This document shows positions 36,561-48,299 of a stretch of 64,000 nucleotides of DNA, one piece after another. The stretch is taken from the NCBI RefSeq assembly GCF_000321225.1, contig NW_004451653.1, forward strand, positions 124,001-188,000, read 5' to 3'. Made by a program: the position numbers and the translations under genes. The number at the start of each line of letters is the position of its first letter. The first letter of the stretch is position 1. Source of the stretch: Odobenus rosmarus divergens. Taxonomy: Eukaryota > Chordata > Mammalia > Carnivora > Odobenidae. A model generated the notes under the pieces. The model saw only the letters and a program-made list of their open reading frames with translations. It made no database searches and was not told where the DNA came from.

Positions 36561-38065
36561 TGCATGCAACCCAGCAGCAGTCTGTTCCTATCTCTTTACT
36601 GCCCGGGTACCACGTAACTAACTAATCAGCCAAGCTCTTCCCTTTATTGCTCACGGGCACCTGGAAACTACAAATCCCCATCATTCTAAAGTGATTTTAT
36701 TTGTATTTCTTCACTTTCCCGATAGGAATGCACTTGCAAACTCCCCGCTTACATGTCCCTAGTTTTACTGCTGAGACGTGACACTTAACCAAACTCACTT
36801 CACCATTAATTAAGCCTTTGAGTAGGGCTCTGCCCAACCTGGTGTAGGTTCCTTTCCGAACAGTCCTACCATCCAGAAGACTTAATCATTGCACAGTGTT
36901 CACACTGCTGTTACTCTTCATTCGCTCGTTCATTAATTCATTCATTCATTCCTGCCTTAATTTTTGAAGAGCTAGTCTATTGCCAGCAATTATGTGAGCG
37001 CCTGGGTAGAAGATGTAGTTTTAAGCATGGACGAGCTATGGCTTTAGTAGGGGTAGATAAGTTAAAAAAAAAAAAATCATATCATTATAGATACTAAGAT
37101 GGAAATATATAAATAATGCAGTCCGAAGACCCAGCTCACTCCCCATCTTAAGGAACTTTTCTGACATCTCTGAAGTGACACCCTCACTCCACCCTCCAGC
37201 CCAACATTCACACATAAAACCAGGCAGATGTCCCTTTGAGGGCTCCCATAGCTCCCTCCGTATAACTCTACTTTAGCATATATTCATTTACTTGACAAAT
37301 ATGGGGTGCCATATGTACTAAGTGCTAGTGATAACAGCAGAGGATAAAACAAGGTCCTTGCCCTCCTTTTCAATGGAAAAAGACAGCCACTGAGCAAGTA
37401 CTCACAATGATTTTCCGTTAATTTATGCATCTCCTCCAAGATTCTAAAATCCATAAATTTGAACAAATAGTTTTATTATTTTTATAGTCCCAGAATTCAG
37501 CGCAGCTCCTGGCACATTGTCTTCAGCTTACTGCATGGATGAACAGAGAAAAATGCAAACTTTCGGCAAACAGGATTAATGCATGTTAGTACAATGACCT
37601 CAGAAACTGTGAGTACAAGTCAGAGAAAGCCACAGGTGAGATGGCCAGAATTCAAGCAGAAATCATTTGAAATATCTACCAAGTTTTTTAAAAGAGTACT
37701 AGTCCATCAAGTGCAAATACCTTTAAACTGAAAGACATGTATATATCCTAATAATCAAAAAATGTAAAATCCAGTCAAGTGATTTAGCTCGTGGGAAGCT
37801 GCAGATTTTTGTGAGTAAACGGATAATGTATATAACACGAATCCAACACTTTGCTTCAGTTTTTATAGCCCAAGACAAAGTGACTATAAAGGGAGATGAG
37901 ATATGGTAATTGGGACAGAGAGACAAATCATTCTGGACATCTGCATTCCAGGTCTCATAACCTGCCAAAATCTCTGTTCTAATGAGTCTGAGTTTACTGA
38001 AATGGCACCTGGCCTTTTTAGTGTGTATATATCTTTTAACTCCAGGACTTTTTACAATTCAGAAT
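36561..38065. other. Intergenic, L2-like traces
   Basis: 36660-36690 has 'aactacaaatccccatcattc', a weak ZNF143-like match. About 36905-36955 is a small ATTC repeat. About 37270-37400 reads like L2 ('cttgacaaatatggggtgcc', 'gtgctagtgataacagcagaggataaaac'). No gene seen. Confidence 0.4.
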
Positions 38066-38389
38066 ATTTTTTTTTAAAGATTTTATTTATTTATTTGAGA
38101 GAGAGAGAGAGAATGAGAGACAGAGAGCACGAGAGGGAAGAGGGGCAGAGGGAGAAGCAAACCCGCCCACTGAGCAGGGAGCCTGATATGGGACTTGATC
38201 CTGGCACTCCAGGATCATGACCCGAGCCGAAGGCAGTCGTTTAACCAACTGAGCCACCCAGGCGCCCTAGAGGGAGAAGCAGACTCCCTGCTGAGCAGGG
38301 AGCCCGATGCAGGACTCAATCCTGGGACTCCAGGATCATGACCTGAGCCGAAGGCAGTCGCTTAACCAACTGAGCCACCCAGGTGCCCT
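38066..38389 (-). mobile_element. CAN SINE with tandemly duplicated head, minus orientation
   Basis: A full minus SINE (38066-38268) is followed directly by a second copy of only its head half. 38148-38268 and 38271-38389 are about 120-bp tandem units, both running from 'agggagaagca' to 'gagccacccagg[c/t]gccct'. No second tail lies between them. Confidence 0.85.
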
Positions 38390-38409
38390 TATTAAGAATA
38401 AAAAGGTGC

Positions 38410-38613
38410 AGGGATGTCTAGGTGGCTCAGTCGGTTAAGCGTCTGCCTTTGGCTCAGGTTATGATCCCAGGGTCCTGGGATGGAGGCCCATAGGGTTCCT
38501 TGCTCAGCAGGGAGCCTGCTTCTCCTTCTGCCTGCCGCTCCCCCTGCTTGTGCTCTCTCGCTCCATCTCTCTCTTTCTCTCTCTCTCTGACAAATAAATA
38601 AATAAAATCTTAA
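38410..38613 (+). mobile_element. CAN SINE, plus orientation
   Basis: Diverged head 'gggatgtctaggtggctcag', CT-rich tract, 'caaataaataaataaaatctt' tail. Head-to-head with the minus SINE array ending 21 bp to the left. Confidence 0.9.
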
Positions 38614-39359
38614 AAAAAATAGTGTTAAGAGAATTTAAACCATGACATTAAAAAGGTCCTCTGTATATTTGGTGTTTTGTGTTCTTATAATGTTTAAATG
38701 ATTTTGGCTTCTTACAATGGCAGCCTTAATTAAAATTTAAAAAGCAAAAGTGAATAGTTGATTTAGATATCTAAGTTTTGGTTGAAATCTTACTTAGTTT
38801 GTAGACAGTATGGGAACAACTAAGAGAAATTCAGGATCATCATATAAATTTTTACAATTAATTTTAACATTATTATTTAAGGATTCATTGAAGGCATTAA
38901 ATCCAACACTTGAAGTACTTATGGAAGGAGCATTTCGTACAGAACCTACTGAAGAGGAGAGCTACCACCTCTCAGGCTGCCCCTGAAAGTCCTGAATCAA
39001 GAAGGTACTGCGTCCACTGCTGCAGTACAGTGATCTGGAAGCCAACATCCAAAAACATCTTGCCACCACAGCCATCAGTTGTCTCTTGACACCATCAACG
39101 CTGGTAACTGGGTGCTGAATCCTACTGCAGAAAATCCTCCTTTCTCTATACCTTGCTTACTGTCAGAGAAACAGCCCCAAGTAGGTTGAAATATGGCCTT
39201 TGCTTTGGCTCCATTTTCCACATCTTGGTGAATACATTTTAATTGGCAGAATCCAATTTGCATTAGAACTGTAGTTGTAGAAAAGTCTGGGTGAGGTTAC
39301 TTTTAGTGTTCCAGCCTTTGTACAAGATGGCACACTAGAAGGAGGAAAGAATGGAGGTT
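38614..39359. other. Intergenic, probable unassigned repeat
   Basis: About 38940-39320 ('ctgctgcagtacagtgatctggaagccaacatcc', 'ttgacaccatcaacgctggtaactgggtgctgaatcc', 'ggcagaatccaatttgcattagaactg') feels like a dispersed mammalian repeat next to the ERV, but I cannot name it. Confidence 0.35.
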
Positions 39360-40889
39360 GAGCAAGGAAATCCAAGGTATTCAGGACTAGTCTTATCAAT
39401 TTCACCTATCCAATTAGGCCAGAGATTGTGTCCTGGTTCAGGCTCTAGAAATAGAGCCTGGGACAAAGATTCTTGTTCAAGTGATTTATTAGGGAAGTGC
39501 TCTCTGGAGAAGGGGAGTGAAGGAAGCAGGACTGGCCAGGAAGACAGAGAAATAAGAATGAACCTCAACTGATCCCCACAAAATTCACCAGCAAGTGTTA
39601 TCCAAGAAGACCAATTTTTTTGTGTGTCCCCATGCCATTGGATGAGGTTTGCAGGGGAGGTCAACAATCCTCTAGGGAAGGTGGCATCCTGAATTGTTAT
39701 CCAACATTCAGAGAAGCTGAAATATAGATGAAATATCTTATAAAGTGGATTTGGGCAAAGCACACACAGAATTCACTCTAGTCTGCCCTTTGTAATGCGT
39801 AGATCCCTTACTTTTCCCATTAAGTTACTCCATCCAAGCACAATTTTTCCAGAATTCTTATTCGTCACAATTTCTGGGGAATTTTATAAGAAGGGAGTAA
39901 TGGGACAAACTACAGTCCCTACTGCTGTAGTTGATCTCAAGTTCACAAATGATAGTCATTATCTCCCTCCTCCACCACCATTTCTAGATTTCCCTCCACT
40001 TCGGCTATCATTTCTGTTAGTATAGGTGGTTTGACTGATGGATTAACCCAGGCACTGCTCCCTAAGTGGTTTCATATCCTGGTTATCATGTTCTTATCAG
40101 GCTGCGGTTGCTGTACTTATCTGTTTATATTTACAACCAGGCATGGGAATACCAAGAAATGCCCCCAGTGGACCTCCTGAGTGCCAAGCACATACCTCTC
40201 CATCTCCATTATGTAGCAGTACCCCCAACTCCTGATGATTTGTCAGTCCTCTGGCATTAGGAGCCCCAAGTGACCAGAGAGCAACCATAGCTTTAAGTTT
40301 AGTGGGACTTTTGCAGGAGGAAGCATCCCACGTCTGACCTCTAGGCTAGCAGGGCCTGAGGTTGCAGACAGGAAACACAGTCTTCAAATGGATCCCTGGG
40401 AGTTATGGCAAGCAGGCGACTCCTACTTTTATCTCTTGATCTCTGGACCCATGTATTCTACCTACTAGGGACACCGACCCATATTATGGCCATTGCTTTA
40501 GGAAGTATACTGCATCCTGAAGGATAATGCTCCAACCTCACAAGGGGTCATTTCAAACCTAGAGCCTCAGCTGTGCCTTCACCAGCCATAGGTCCACTCC
40601 ATCAATCTGACAGCTCCCTCGCAGTGTGGTATGTGAGATGTGTTATGACCAGTGGAGCCCCTGGTGGAGTGCCCGCCACCACACCCTCTTGCTGTAAAGT
40701 GAGCCCCTTGGTTGGAGGCAGCATTATGTGAGATCCCATGTCAGAATATCAGACTTTGATCTGAGGCTGTATTATATGAGATTCCATGTCAGAGTCCTCG
40801 GATAGTGGTGCCAGATGAAGGGCTGTGGGCAGAAAAACCAGACCCATACTTGGAATACAGGTCAAACCCAGTCAGGATGAAATATTACT

Positions 40890-41189
40890 CTACATCAGGA
40901 AGGCCTGGTGTAACCAACTTGCCACCCAGCAGCTGTTTGGCCTCCTTAAAAGCTCAGCGTTGGTCTCTGCTGTTGATACGTATTTAGTAGCAGCAATAGT
41001 TATGTTGGCTTTGGAGAGAGAGTACAAGTTGTTGGGTTCGTGCGTCCCTCCATCTCTGCCACCATGGCTGCTCCATCCATTAGCCTGCTGTGTGAGAACT
41101 TGGGTGGCCACTGACATAGGCTGACCGACATCTGCTAGCCTACTCAACCTATCTGGTGGGTTGGTTAGTGCCTCTTCTGCAGTGGACAC
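40890..41189 (-). pseudogene. ERV integrase-region remnant
   Basis: A 99-codon open stretch on the minus strand inside the ERV. It follows the RT remnant in viral order and has an integrase-like N-terminal feel (HGGRDGG...), but the catalytic core is not intact here. Assignment rests on context plus weak similarity. Confidence 0.4.
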
Positions 41190-42344
41190 TCTATAGTGGG
41201 CATTATGTGCTATAAAAGATCTTCACATCCTGTGCCCTCCCATAGATCCAGCCATCTGTCTCTTCCCCAACCTTCCCCAATCTTTCTTCTTCCAACTCCT
41301 GACCAATAAGCTGAGCTAACATTTGTCACTATAGAGTACACCCTTACCCTGGCCCCTCTGTCTCCAAACAAAGTTGCTGACTAAATGCACTGCCTGAAAC
41401 TCCACCAACTGGGAAGATTTCCCTTCACCACTCCCTTTCAGAACCACCTCCGTGTTGGGCTAAATCACAGTAGCAGATATTTTCAGCTTATAACCATACA
41501 AAGATGACCCATCCATGAACCAAGCTTAGGTTTTTCCTTCTGTGTCAGCTGGTCACAGGGACCCTCCTCCCCACCCTGAGGCCATGGCTATGTGTTGAGG
41601 GAGAAGCATTGGTACAACAGTGGTAGGTGACATGGGGTTCCCAGCCACCTGTTACACAGCTCACTTGTGCTCTCTGGACTTGTTTGAGCCTAATCCCAGA
41701 TGTATGAAATGGCTTTACACCACATTGCTGCTACAACCATCAGACCACCCTCTGACCCAGTAAGTCTGGCAGAACCCAACTTAGGATCACTTGGTGTCTC
41801 ATGGCCACTTGGTGTCCCATGTTAGATGCTTAGTTTCTGCCAGAGCCCAGTAGCATGACAGGAGCTGCTTTTCAAATGCTGAATACTTCTGTGCTGCAGA
41901 TGGCATGGCCTGGCTCCAAAAACCCAGGGGCTGTGCTGTGATTCGCCTATTGGGGCTTGCCAGGAGCACCAAACAGCATTTTTCTCTACAACAGATACCT
42001 TTAGCACCATGTGATCTGCTGGCTCAAATGGCCCCAGTGGGAGGGCTGCTTGTACCTACTATAGAACCCTTTATTGCCCTGGCCTTACTAAAAGATAACA
42101 ACCTTTTAAGTCACTTGATAAATATATTCCCAAGTGTAATGAATATGCTGCCTCCCAAACCCAAAGAGACCTCTGAGCATTCTGCTGTTTTCCTAGCAGT
42201 AAGAATGCACAGTCCAATAACTTGCCCTATACTTTAGAGACGTTCTAGCATGCCCAGACCACTGGACCCCTAAAACCTTCACTGATGTGGCAGACCCCTG
42301 ACTCTTTGTAGGCTTTATCTCCCACCTTCTGTTGCAAATATATA

Positions 42345-42587
42345 TTACCAAGGCATGCAGAGTACTTGCCATTTCTTGCTTCTAAGTTCTAATAACATGG
42401 TATCATCAATGTAGAAGATCAACGTAATATTCTTCTGGATGTCCAGGTTGTCTGGGTCCCTTTGAACTCTATTATGACAGAGAGCAGGATAATTAGCATT
42501 GACCTGGGGCAAGGGTCTCCTGTGTTCATGCCACGTGGTTGCCAACTGCCTCTGATCCTTCTTCCTGGTGAATATAGAAAAGAACAT
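42345..42587 (-). pseudogene. ERV reverse-transcriptase remnant
   Basis: An 80-codon fragment on the minus strand with FTRKKDQRQLATTW, YPALCHN and the catalytic YIDD motif. The flanking RT segments are frameshifted or absent, so this is a fossil. The ALCHN-type motif points to the ERVL group. Confidence 0.75.
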
Positions 42588-43274
42588 ATCTACAGATTAA
42601 TAGTTGAATACATGTACCAAGGCTGTATTAATAGACTCTAGTAAATATATATATATAAGCAGCTGCAGTGGGGCCAATACTTGGTTAAGTTTGTGGTACT
42701 CCACTGTCCTATGTCATGATCCATCACGTTTTTGCAAAGGTCAGATTCACAAATTAAATAGGGCTATGACAAGGAGCAACATATCTTCATTTAAAAAGTC
42801 TTCATGGATGGTACTAATCTCTGCCATCTCCCCTGGCCTGCAGTACAGGTTTTTATTTACTATCTTGGTGGAAGAGGGGTGGTTTTAGGGACTACTCCTT
42901 GGAGTTTCCTACGATAGTAGCTCAAGGAACCAATGTGAGGATTCTGCCAACAGCTAAGCATTCTAATTCTGATGATACATTTGGGAACCAGGGAAGTAAC
43001 TGAGGCCATGGACTAGTGCTTCTGATGGCTAAGTGCTGTCACCTGGCCTCTGTTGTTCTGGAATTCTCTAATCCCCTTTGCTACCAGGAAGCCCAGTTCT
43101 GTAACACCATCTCTTATTATCAGCCTCAGCCTCCAGAGAATGGTCTCTCGATGATGCTGGTAGCCCTTTTACCTGTGAATTTCTTATTGCCTTAGTTTTC
43201 CCTGGGACCTCTTAAGAAAAAATAATCAGCTGGTGGGCTTTCTGATCTTCTATAGTAGATCCATTCTATCATGG

Positions 43275-43635
43275 TGTTATGGACTATTTGTGTTCCTCCA
43301 AAATTCATATGTTGAAATCAAACCCCACCCCCCACCGTGGGAGTATTAGGATGCGGGGCCTTTGGAAGAGGATTAGGTCACCAAGTAGAGCCCTCATGAA
43401 TGGGATTAGTGCCCTAATAAGAAAAAGCTAGAGAGCTAGTTTATTATCTTTCTGCCATGTGTATACAAGAAGTCAGCATTCTGCAACCCACAAGAGGCTC
43501 CTCATTAGAACCCGACTATGCTGGCACCCTAATCCCAGATTTCCAACTTCCAGAACTGTAAGAAATAAGTATCTGTTGCTTATAAGCTACCCAGTCTGTG
43601 GTATTTTGCTATAGAAGCCCGAGCTGACTGAGACA
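43275..43635 (+). repeat. MST/MLT1-type MaLR LTR nested in the ERV
   Basis: Starts TGTTATGGACTATTTGTG, contains 'ccaaaattcatatgttgaaatc', 'gccctcatgaatgggattagtgccc' and 'ctgccatgtgtatac', and ends 'gctgactgagaca'. Possible 5-bp duplication CATGG / CATGC at its edges. It lies opposite to the ERV orientation, so it is a later solo-LTR insertion. Confidence 0.8.
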
Positions 43636-44840
43636 CATGCCCACTTCTCTGAGCCTTTTGATCTCTTCCTCCACAGCCTTTCATGGCAATTCTGGCATTT
43701 CTACTGCATTTAATGTAAGCCACTGTTTCTTCCAAGCTTCCAAGAGCCATTCAACAGCATAACAGAAATGAGGTGCTTTCCAAGGAATTCAATCCTATTT
43801 CATGGGGAAATGTCCCTATACTGACAAATTCTCTTTTCTCCAGCTTTTTGGTCTACCTGCTTTGCTCAAGCACAATTGTGGTCCCCTCCTAGACATTTTC
43901 TCCCTATTGTTGCTGATGAAAAGTTATTTAGGTCCAATTACTGTCTATTTATAGCACAACAAGCACATCCCTAATTGAATCATGGTGAAATGTGACCCCA
44001 AGTTTTTGGTCTGGTATCCAGAAGTGGGCGGTGGAAAATCCTTGCCTTCATCTGAGATTCCTGCACAGCAAGGGAAGGAAGGTAGGAGATAGAACCTTCC
44101 TAGCAAGGGGTGAGAACCACTTCTGCAGGCCCATTAATTCAGGGGGACGGTGGGGGTTCACATGCTGTGTCTGTATGAGATCTGTATCCTCAGAGTCCCA
44201 CTCCCTTCCTCTCAGAACAGATCTGCCTTGACCAAGCATTGAGCCTTCCCCGCAGTTCTGCTGCTCCCGCAAGTTAGACCTCACCCTGCTGTCGGGAGTG
44301 GCCTCTGACTCTCACATTCACTTTTAATTCATGATCAAGTGACTTGCGCCTTCCATTTTCTTTCCTCGGTTCATCAGTGGTGCCCAGCACTAGCCATCCC
44401 ATTCCACAGCCCTTATAATAACTACCTCCTCCATACCTCTCAAATGCCAGACAACCAGCCAGGGCATTCTCTTCCACCTGCAGTACACACCAACTCCCCA
44501 CAGGGCAAAACCTTAGCTGCTGCACTGTTTCATGTCCCAGGACTGTCAAAACTCCACTAAGGGCTTTGTGGCCAGTCCCTTAGCAGATGATGGCAGCTCC
44601 AAAAGGTCATCCTTACTTATTGGGATTCCTCCAGCTATCAACTATCTTAGGTTGGATTCCCTAGCAACAGAGCAAGAGTCAGTGATTTATTGATGGAGTA
44701 TTTTCCAGGAAAAACCTTTCAGTGGTGAGGGAAGAAAGATAGGAAAGGGAGAAAAGTTGAGCAAAGATGGGCTAATGTCTAGCCTAGCTTGGTTCTTTCA
44801 TTTGGGAAAAATTAATCCTATCTCTCTCTACCAGGCTAAC

Positions 44841-45193
44841 TCTTTTAGGATTCATAAGCTCTGACATCTCCACTTCTGGAGAAAATTCACTGACTCTTTG
44901 ACCTTGGTTATGTTTTCCTTCCATGTGATCTTATAGTAACCCATAGTGACTTATCACATAATTGTCTTCCTACTTGTTTGAGGAAGAGAAAACAGAAGCA
45001 CTTTTCAAAACACCCGTGGTACTCCTCTCTCTGAGGGTCTTAATATTGCCTTAAGGTGAGGGGAGGGGTAGGTAAGGATAGATATAGGTATGTAATATAC
45101 ATATCTCATATCATACATACATACATTTAACTCTCCAAGTGATTAGGATATATTTATAGTTCTACCTTAAATCCCCTCATATCCACTAGCCCA
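44841..45193. other. Intergenic, nothing recognised
   Basis: Includes a short TACA/TATA-type imperfect repeat at about 45095-45130. Confidence 0.4.
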
Positions 45194-45347
45194 GCGGTTC
45201 TCAATTCTGGCTAAAATTAGATTCCTCTAAGGAGCTATTAAAATTTTTGGTATGGCAGATTAAAATCTGCCAAAACATTCAGATTTAATTAGTCTAGGAT
45301 TAGATCTGGACATCAGTGGTTTTTTTAATTTTAATTTTTTATTTTAT

Positions 45348-45553
45348 TTAATTTTTTTTTTAAAGATTTTTTATTTATTTATTTGAGAGAGAGAGAGAAT
45401 GAGAGATAGAGAGCACGAGAGGGAAGAGGGTCAGAGGGAGAAGCAGACTCCCTGCTGAGCAGGGAGCCCGATGTGGGACTCGATCCCGGGACTCCAGGAT
45501 CATGACCCGAGCCGAAGGCAGTCGCCCAACCAACTGAGCCACCCAGGCGCCCT
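45348..45553 (-). mobile_element. CAN SINE nested in the tail of another SINE
   Basis: Complete minus SINE ending 'gagccacccaggcgccct'. TAATTTTAATTTTTT-like repeats flank it (about 45326 and 45554), so it landed in the T-rich end of the neighbouring SINE insertion. Confidence 0.88.
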
Positions 45554-45568
45554 AATTTTAATTTTTTG

Positions 45569-45758
45569 AAGATTTTATTTATTTATTTGAGAGAGAGAGA
45601 GAGGGAGAGTACAGGCAGAGGGAGTGGCAGGCAAGGGAGAGGGAGAAGCAGGCTTCCCGCTGAGCAGGGAGCCCGATGCGGGGCTGGATCCCAGGACCCT
45701 GGGATCATGACCTGAGCCGAAGGCAGATACTTAACTGAATGAGCCACCCAGGCGCCCC
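45569..45758 (-). mobile_element. CAN SINE, minus orientation
   Basis: From 'gaagattttatttatttatttgag' to 'gagccacccaggcgcccc'. TSD CATCAGTGGTTTTTTT (45311) and CATCAGTGATTTTTTT (45758) bracket both SINEs, so this one came first. Confidence 0.9.
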
Positions 45759-45835
45759 ATCAGTGATTTTTTTTAAAGCTCTCTGATTATTCTAATGTGC
45801 AATTAGGATTGAGAAGCACTGAACTAGACTATGGT

Positions 45836-46439
45836 GTGTATGGGGCAGGCTTCTGGTCCTATTCCTCTTGATATTTCCGGGGTCTACCTCAGTATCTGTG
45901 GAAGCCATACGCTAATACTGAATAAATGAATGAGTGATTGAAAAAAGTAGAGAGATAAGTGCAATTTCTTCCCTATTTATGACACAAACTGACATTTAAC
46001 AATATTAAATCACATTTATAAATAAAGTTGACCTAAGCAAACTTTCCATTCCTGTGGTCACAAATATCCCCAGAAGAGGTTAAAAGTTACCAAATTCTAC
46101 TCAGACTTATAAAAAGACAGCTTTGGCAAACAAGTGGAAGATTAAAGCATATCTATTTTACTGGAAGAGGCAAGAGAACAGGGATGGACAAGTTCATAAG
46201 AAGGTCAATGTCAGTGGGAAAGGAAATAAACATTTTTGAGTACCCACCATGTTCCAGACACCACAGTAGCTGTTTTCATAGCAGCCAGAAGGGCACAGCA
46301 TACAATAGGAGCTCAGTAAATATTGTCAGAGGAATAATGGAGTGAGGATGGAGCAGAGGGTAGGTGGGAGGGGGAATGACTCCTGTGTAAGAAATAGTCC
46401 ACACATGCGCTGTTGAGAACTGTCTTTTTAAAATATGAA
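45836..46439. other. Intergenic, L2-like segment
   Basis: About 46225-46330 ('cattttttgagtacccaccatgttccagacacc') is L2-like. The rest is unassigned. Confidence 0.4.
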
Positions 46440-46614
46440 GGGAACCCCTGGGTGGCTCAGTCAGTTAGTGTCTGTCTCTTGATTTTGGCGCAGGTCATGA
46501 TCTCAGGGTTGTGAAATGGAGCCCTGCATCAGGCTCTGAGCTCAGTAAGGAGTCTGCTCAAAATTCCCTCACTCCCTCTGCACCTCCCTCCCTCTTTAAA
46601 ATAAATAAATCTTT
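46440..46614 (+). mobile_element. CAN SINE, plus orientation
   Basis: Head 'gaacccctgggtggctcagtc', tail 'aaataaataaatcttt'. TSD AATATGAAGG before and GATATGAAGG after. Confidence 0.9.
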
Positions 46615-46940
46615 AAGATATGAAGGACGTCATATCTGGAAAGAACTATAATGAACTGGGCTGGGAATAAGGAGAATAGGAGACAAGAACTTAAATCTGG
46701 AAGTGCTTCATTTCAATAAGCATTGTTTATGATTCAGAATGCATATTCTAGAGAAAGCATGCATGGTAATTCCCAGCCTAGTCCAAAAATACACATTTAG
46801 TCTATAATGGATCTAAATTATTAATTGTCCAAATATGGGTTTTACTTCCTGTGATCAGATGTACATACCATAAAGTATTGCAGGGAGAGAAGTGGGGAGA
46901 AGAAGGGGATATTCTGACCTTTACTTAAAAAAAAAAACAT

Positions 46941-47137
46941 TTTAAGATTTTACTTATTTATTTGATAGAGAGTGAATGAGAGAGACAGCATGAGTGGGGG
47001 GGTGGGGCAAGGGGAGAGAGAGAAAAGGAGACTCCCTGCTGAGCAGGGAGCCTGATGTGGGTCTCAATCCCAGGACCCTGAGATCATGACCTGAGCCGAA
47101 GGCAGACGCTTAACTGACTGAACCACCCAGGTGCCCC
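46941..47137 (-). mobile_element. CAN SINE, minus orientation
   Basis: From 'tttaagattttacttatttatttgatagag' to 'gaaccacccaggtgcccc', preceded by an A-rich run. TSDs not resolved. Confidence 0.88.
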
Positions 47138-47174
47138 AGAAATGAAGTTTCTAATCTAAAAATTGACTGCGTTT

Positions 47175-47928
47175 AAAATTGCCAAGGCAAGAAACAACAA
47201 ATGTTGGAGAGGTTGTGGAGAAAGGGGAACCCTCTTACACTGTTGGTGGGAATGCAAGTTGGTACACCCACTTTGGAAAACAGTGAGGAGGTCCCTCGAA
47301 AAATTAAAAGTAGAGCTACCCTATGACCCAGCAATTGCACTACTGGGATTTACCCCAAAGACACAGATGTAGTGAAAAGAAGGGCCATATGTACCCCAAT
47401 GTTCGTAGCAGAAATGTCCACAATAGCCAAACTGTGGAAAGAGCCGAGATGCCCTTCAACAGATGAATGGATAAAGAAGATGTGGTCCATATATACAATG
47501 GAATATTACTCAGCCATCAGAAAGGATGAATACCCAACTTTTACATCAACATGGATGGGACTGGAGGAGATTATGCTAAGTGAAATAAGTCAAGCAGAGA
47601 AAGTCAATTATCATATGGTTTCACTAATTTGTGGAACATAAGGAATAGCATGGAGGATATTAGGAGAAGGAAGGGAAAAATGAAGGGGGGGAAATCGGAA
47701 GGAGAGACAAACCATGAGAGACTATGGACTCTGAGAAACAAACTGAGGGTTTTAGAGGGGAGGGGGGTGGGGGGATGGGTTAGCCCGGTGATGGGTATTA
47801 AGGAGGGCACGTACTGCATGGAGCACTGGGTGTTACACGAAAACAATGAATTGTGGATCACTACATCAAAAACTAATGATGTATTGTATGGTGACTAACA
47901 TAACATAATAAAATAAAGTTAAAAAAAT
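47175..47928 (+). mobile_element. 5'-truncated carnivore L1
   Basis: The end of ORF2 (in two broken frames, 47175-47641; [11 protein letters not shown] and CPSTDEWIKKMW motifs visible) then 3' UTR with a G-rich tract at about 47755-47780 and an AATAAAATAAAG tail. Clear TSD AAAAATTGACTGCGTTT (47158-47174) and AAAAATTGATTGCGTTT (47929-47945). Compared with 22318-22780 it lacks the first part of the 3' UTR. The reading-frame break means no functional protein. Confidence 0.95.
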
Positions 47929-48109
47929 AAAAATTGATTGCGTTTGAAAATTTGTAAATTGTTTATCAGAACTCAGAACTCATTTCATAAAAAAAAGTAT
48001 ACATGGTGGTTTACCCACAGAGCTTAACTGGTAAATTGGTTGAAATTAATTTTTTAAAATTTGATTTGATTCCCCTACTGTCCTTGCCCTGTGAGCTTAT
48101 TCATCTCTT

Positions 48110-48290
48110 TTTTTCAGTTCCTTCTTTTACATCTGTGACCTTGGGCCAATTACTTAATTTCTATACGGCTCCATGTCCTAAACTGTAAAATGAGGATAAC
48201 CATAGGACCTAATTAATTCTGAGGATTAAATGAATTCATGTCTTGCACACAGAAAATATTCAATAAATAATAGCTGCTATTTCTATTATC
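48110..48290 (+). repeat. MIR
   Basis: 'gaccttgggccaattacttaatttctatacggc', 'ctgtaaaatgaggataacc', then 'cacacagaaaatattcaataaataatag' in MIR order. Confidence 0.8.
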
Positions 48291-48299
48291 ATATTATTG

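Larger units (their letters stand above)
39360..44840 (-). mobile_element. Decayed ERVL-type (class III) endogenous retrovirus, antisense
   Basis: Minus-strand pol remnants are in the expected order. Reverse transcriptase at 42345-42587 keeps the YIDD active-site motif and a PALCHN-like motif (here YPALCHN). Further left (40890-41189) there is integrase-like sequence containing GGRDGG. All frames are broken by stops and shifts. LTR-like ends occur at about 39400-39560 ('gtgatttattagggaagtgctctctgg') and 44650-44800 ('gtgatttattgatggagtattttccagg'). An MST/MLT1-type LTR (43275-43635) inserted later. No intact gene remains and no product is expected. Confidence 0.7.
45194..45835 (+). repeat. 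MER5-like hAT element interrupted by two SINEs
   Basis: Left part 'agcggttctcaattctggctaaaattag' and right end 'gattgagaagcactg' are the inverted ends of a MER5-type element. About 400 bp of SINE sequence lies in between. Confidence 0.65.

Noticed and set aside
38880..39080. Processed pseudogene suggested by a short coding-like stretch
   Set aside because: No recognisable protein, no poly(A) tail or TSD; more likely part of an unassigned repeat.
47163..47641. Protein-coding gene from two adjacent open frames
   Set aside because: These are frameshifted remains of L1 ORF2 inside a TSD-flanked truncated L1.
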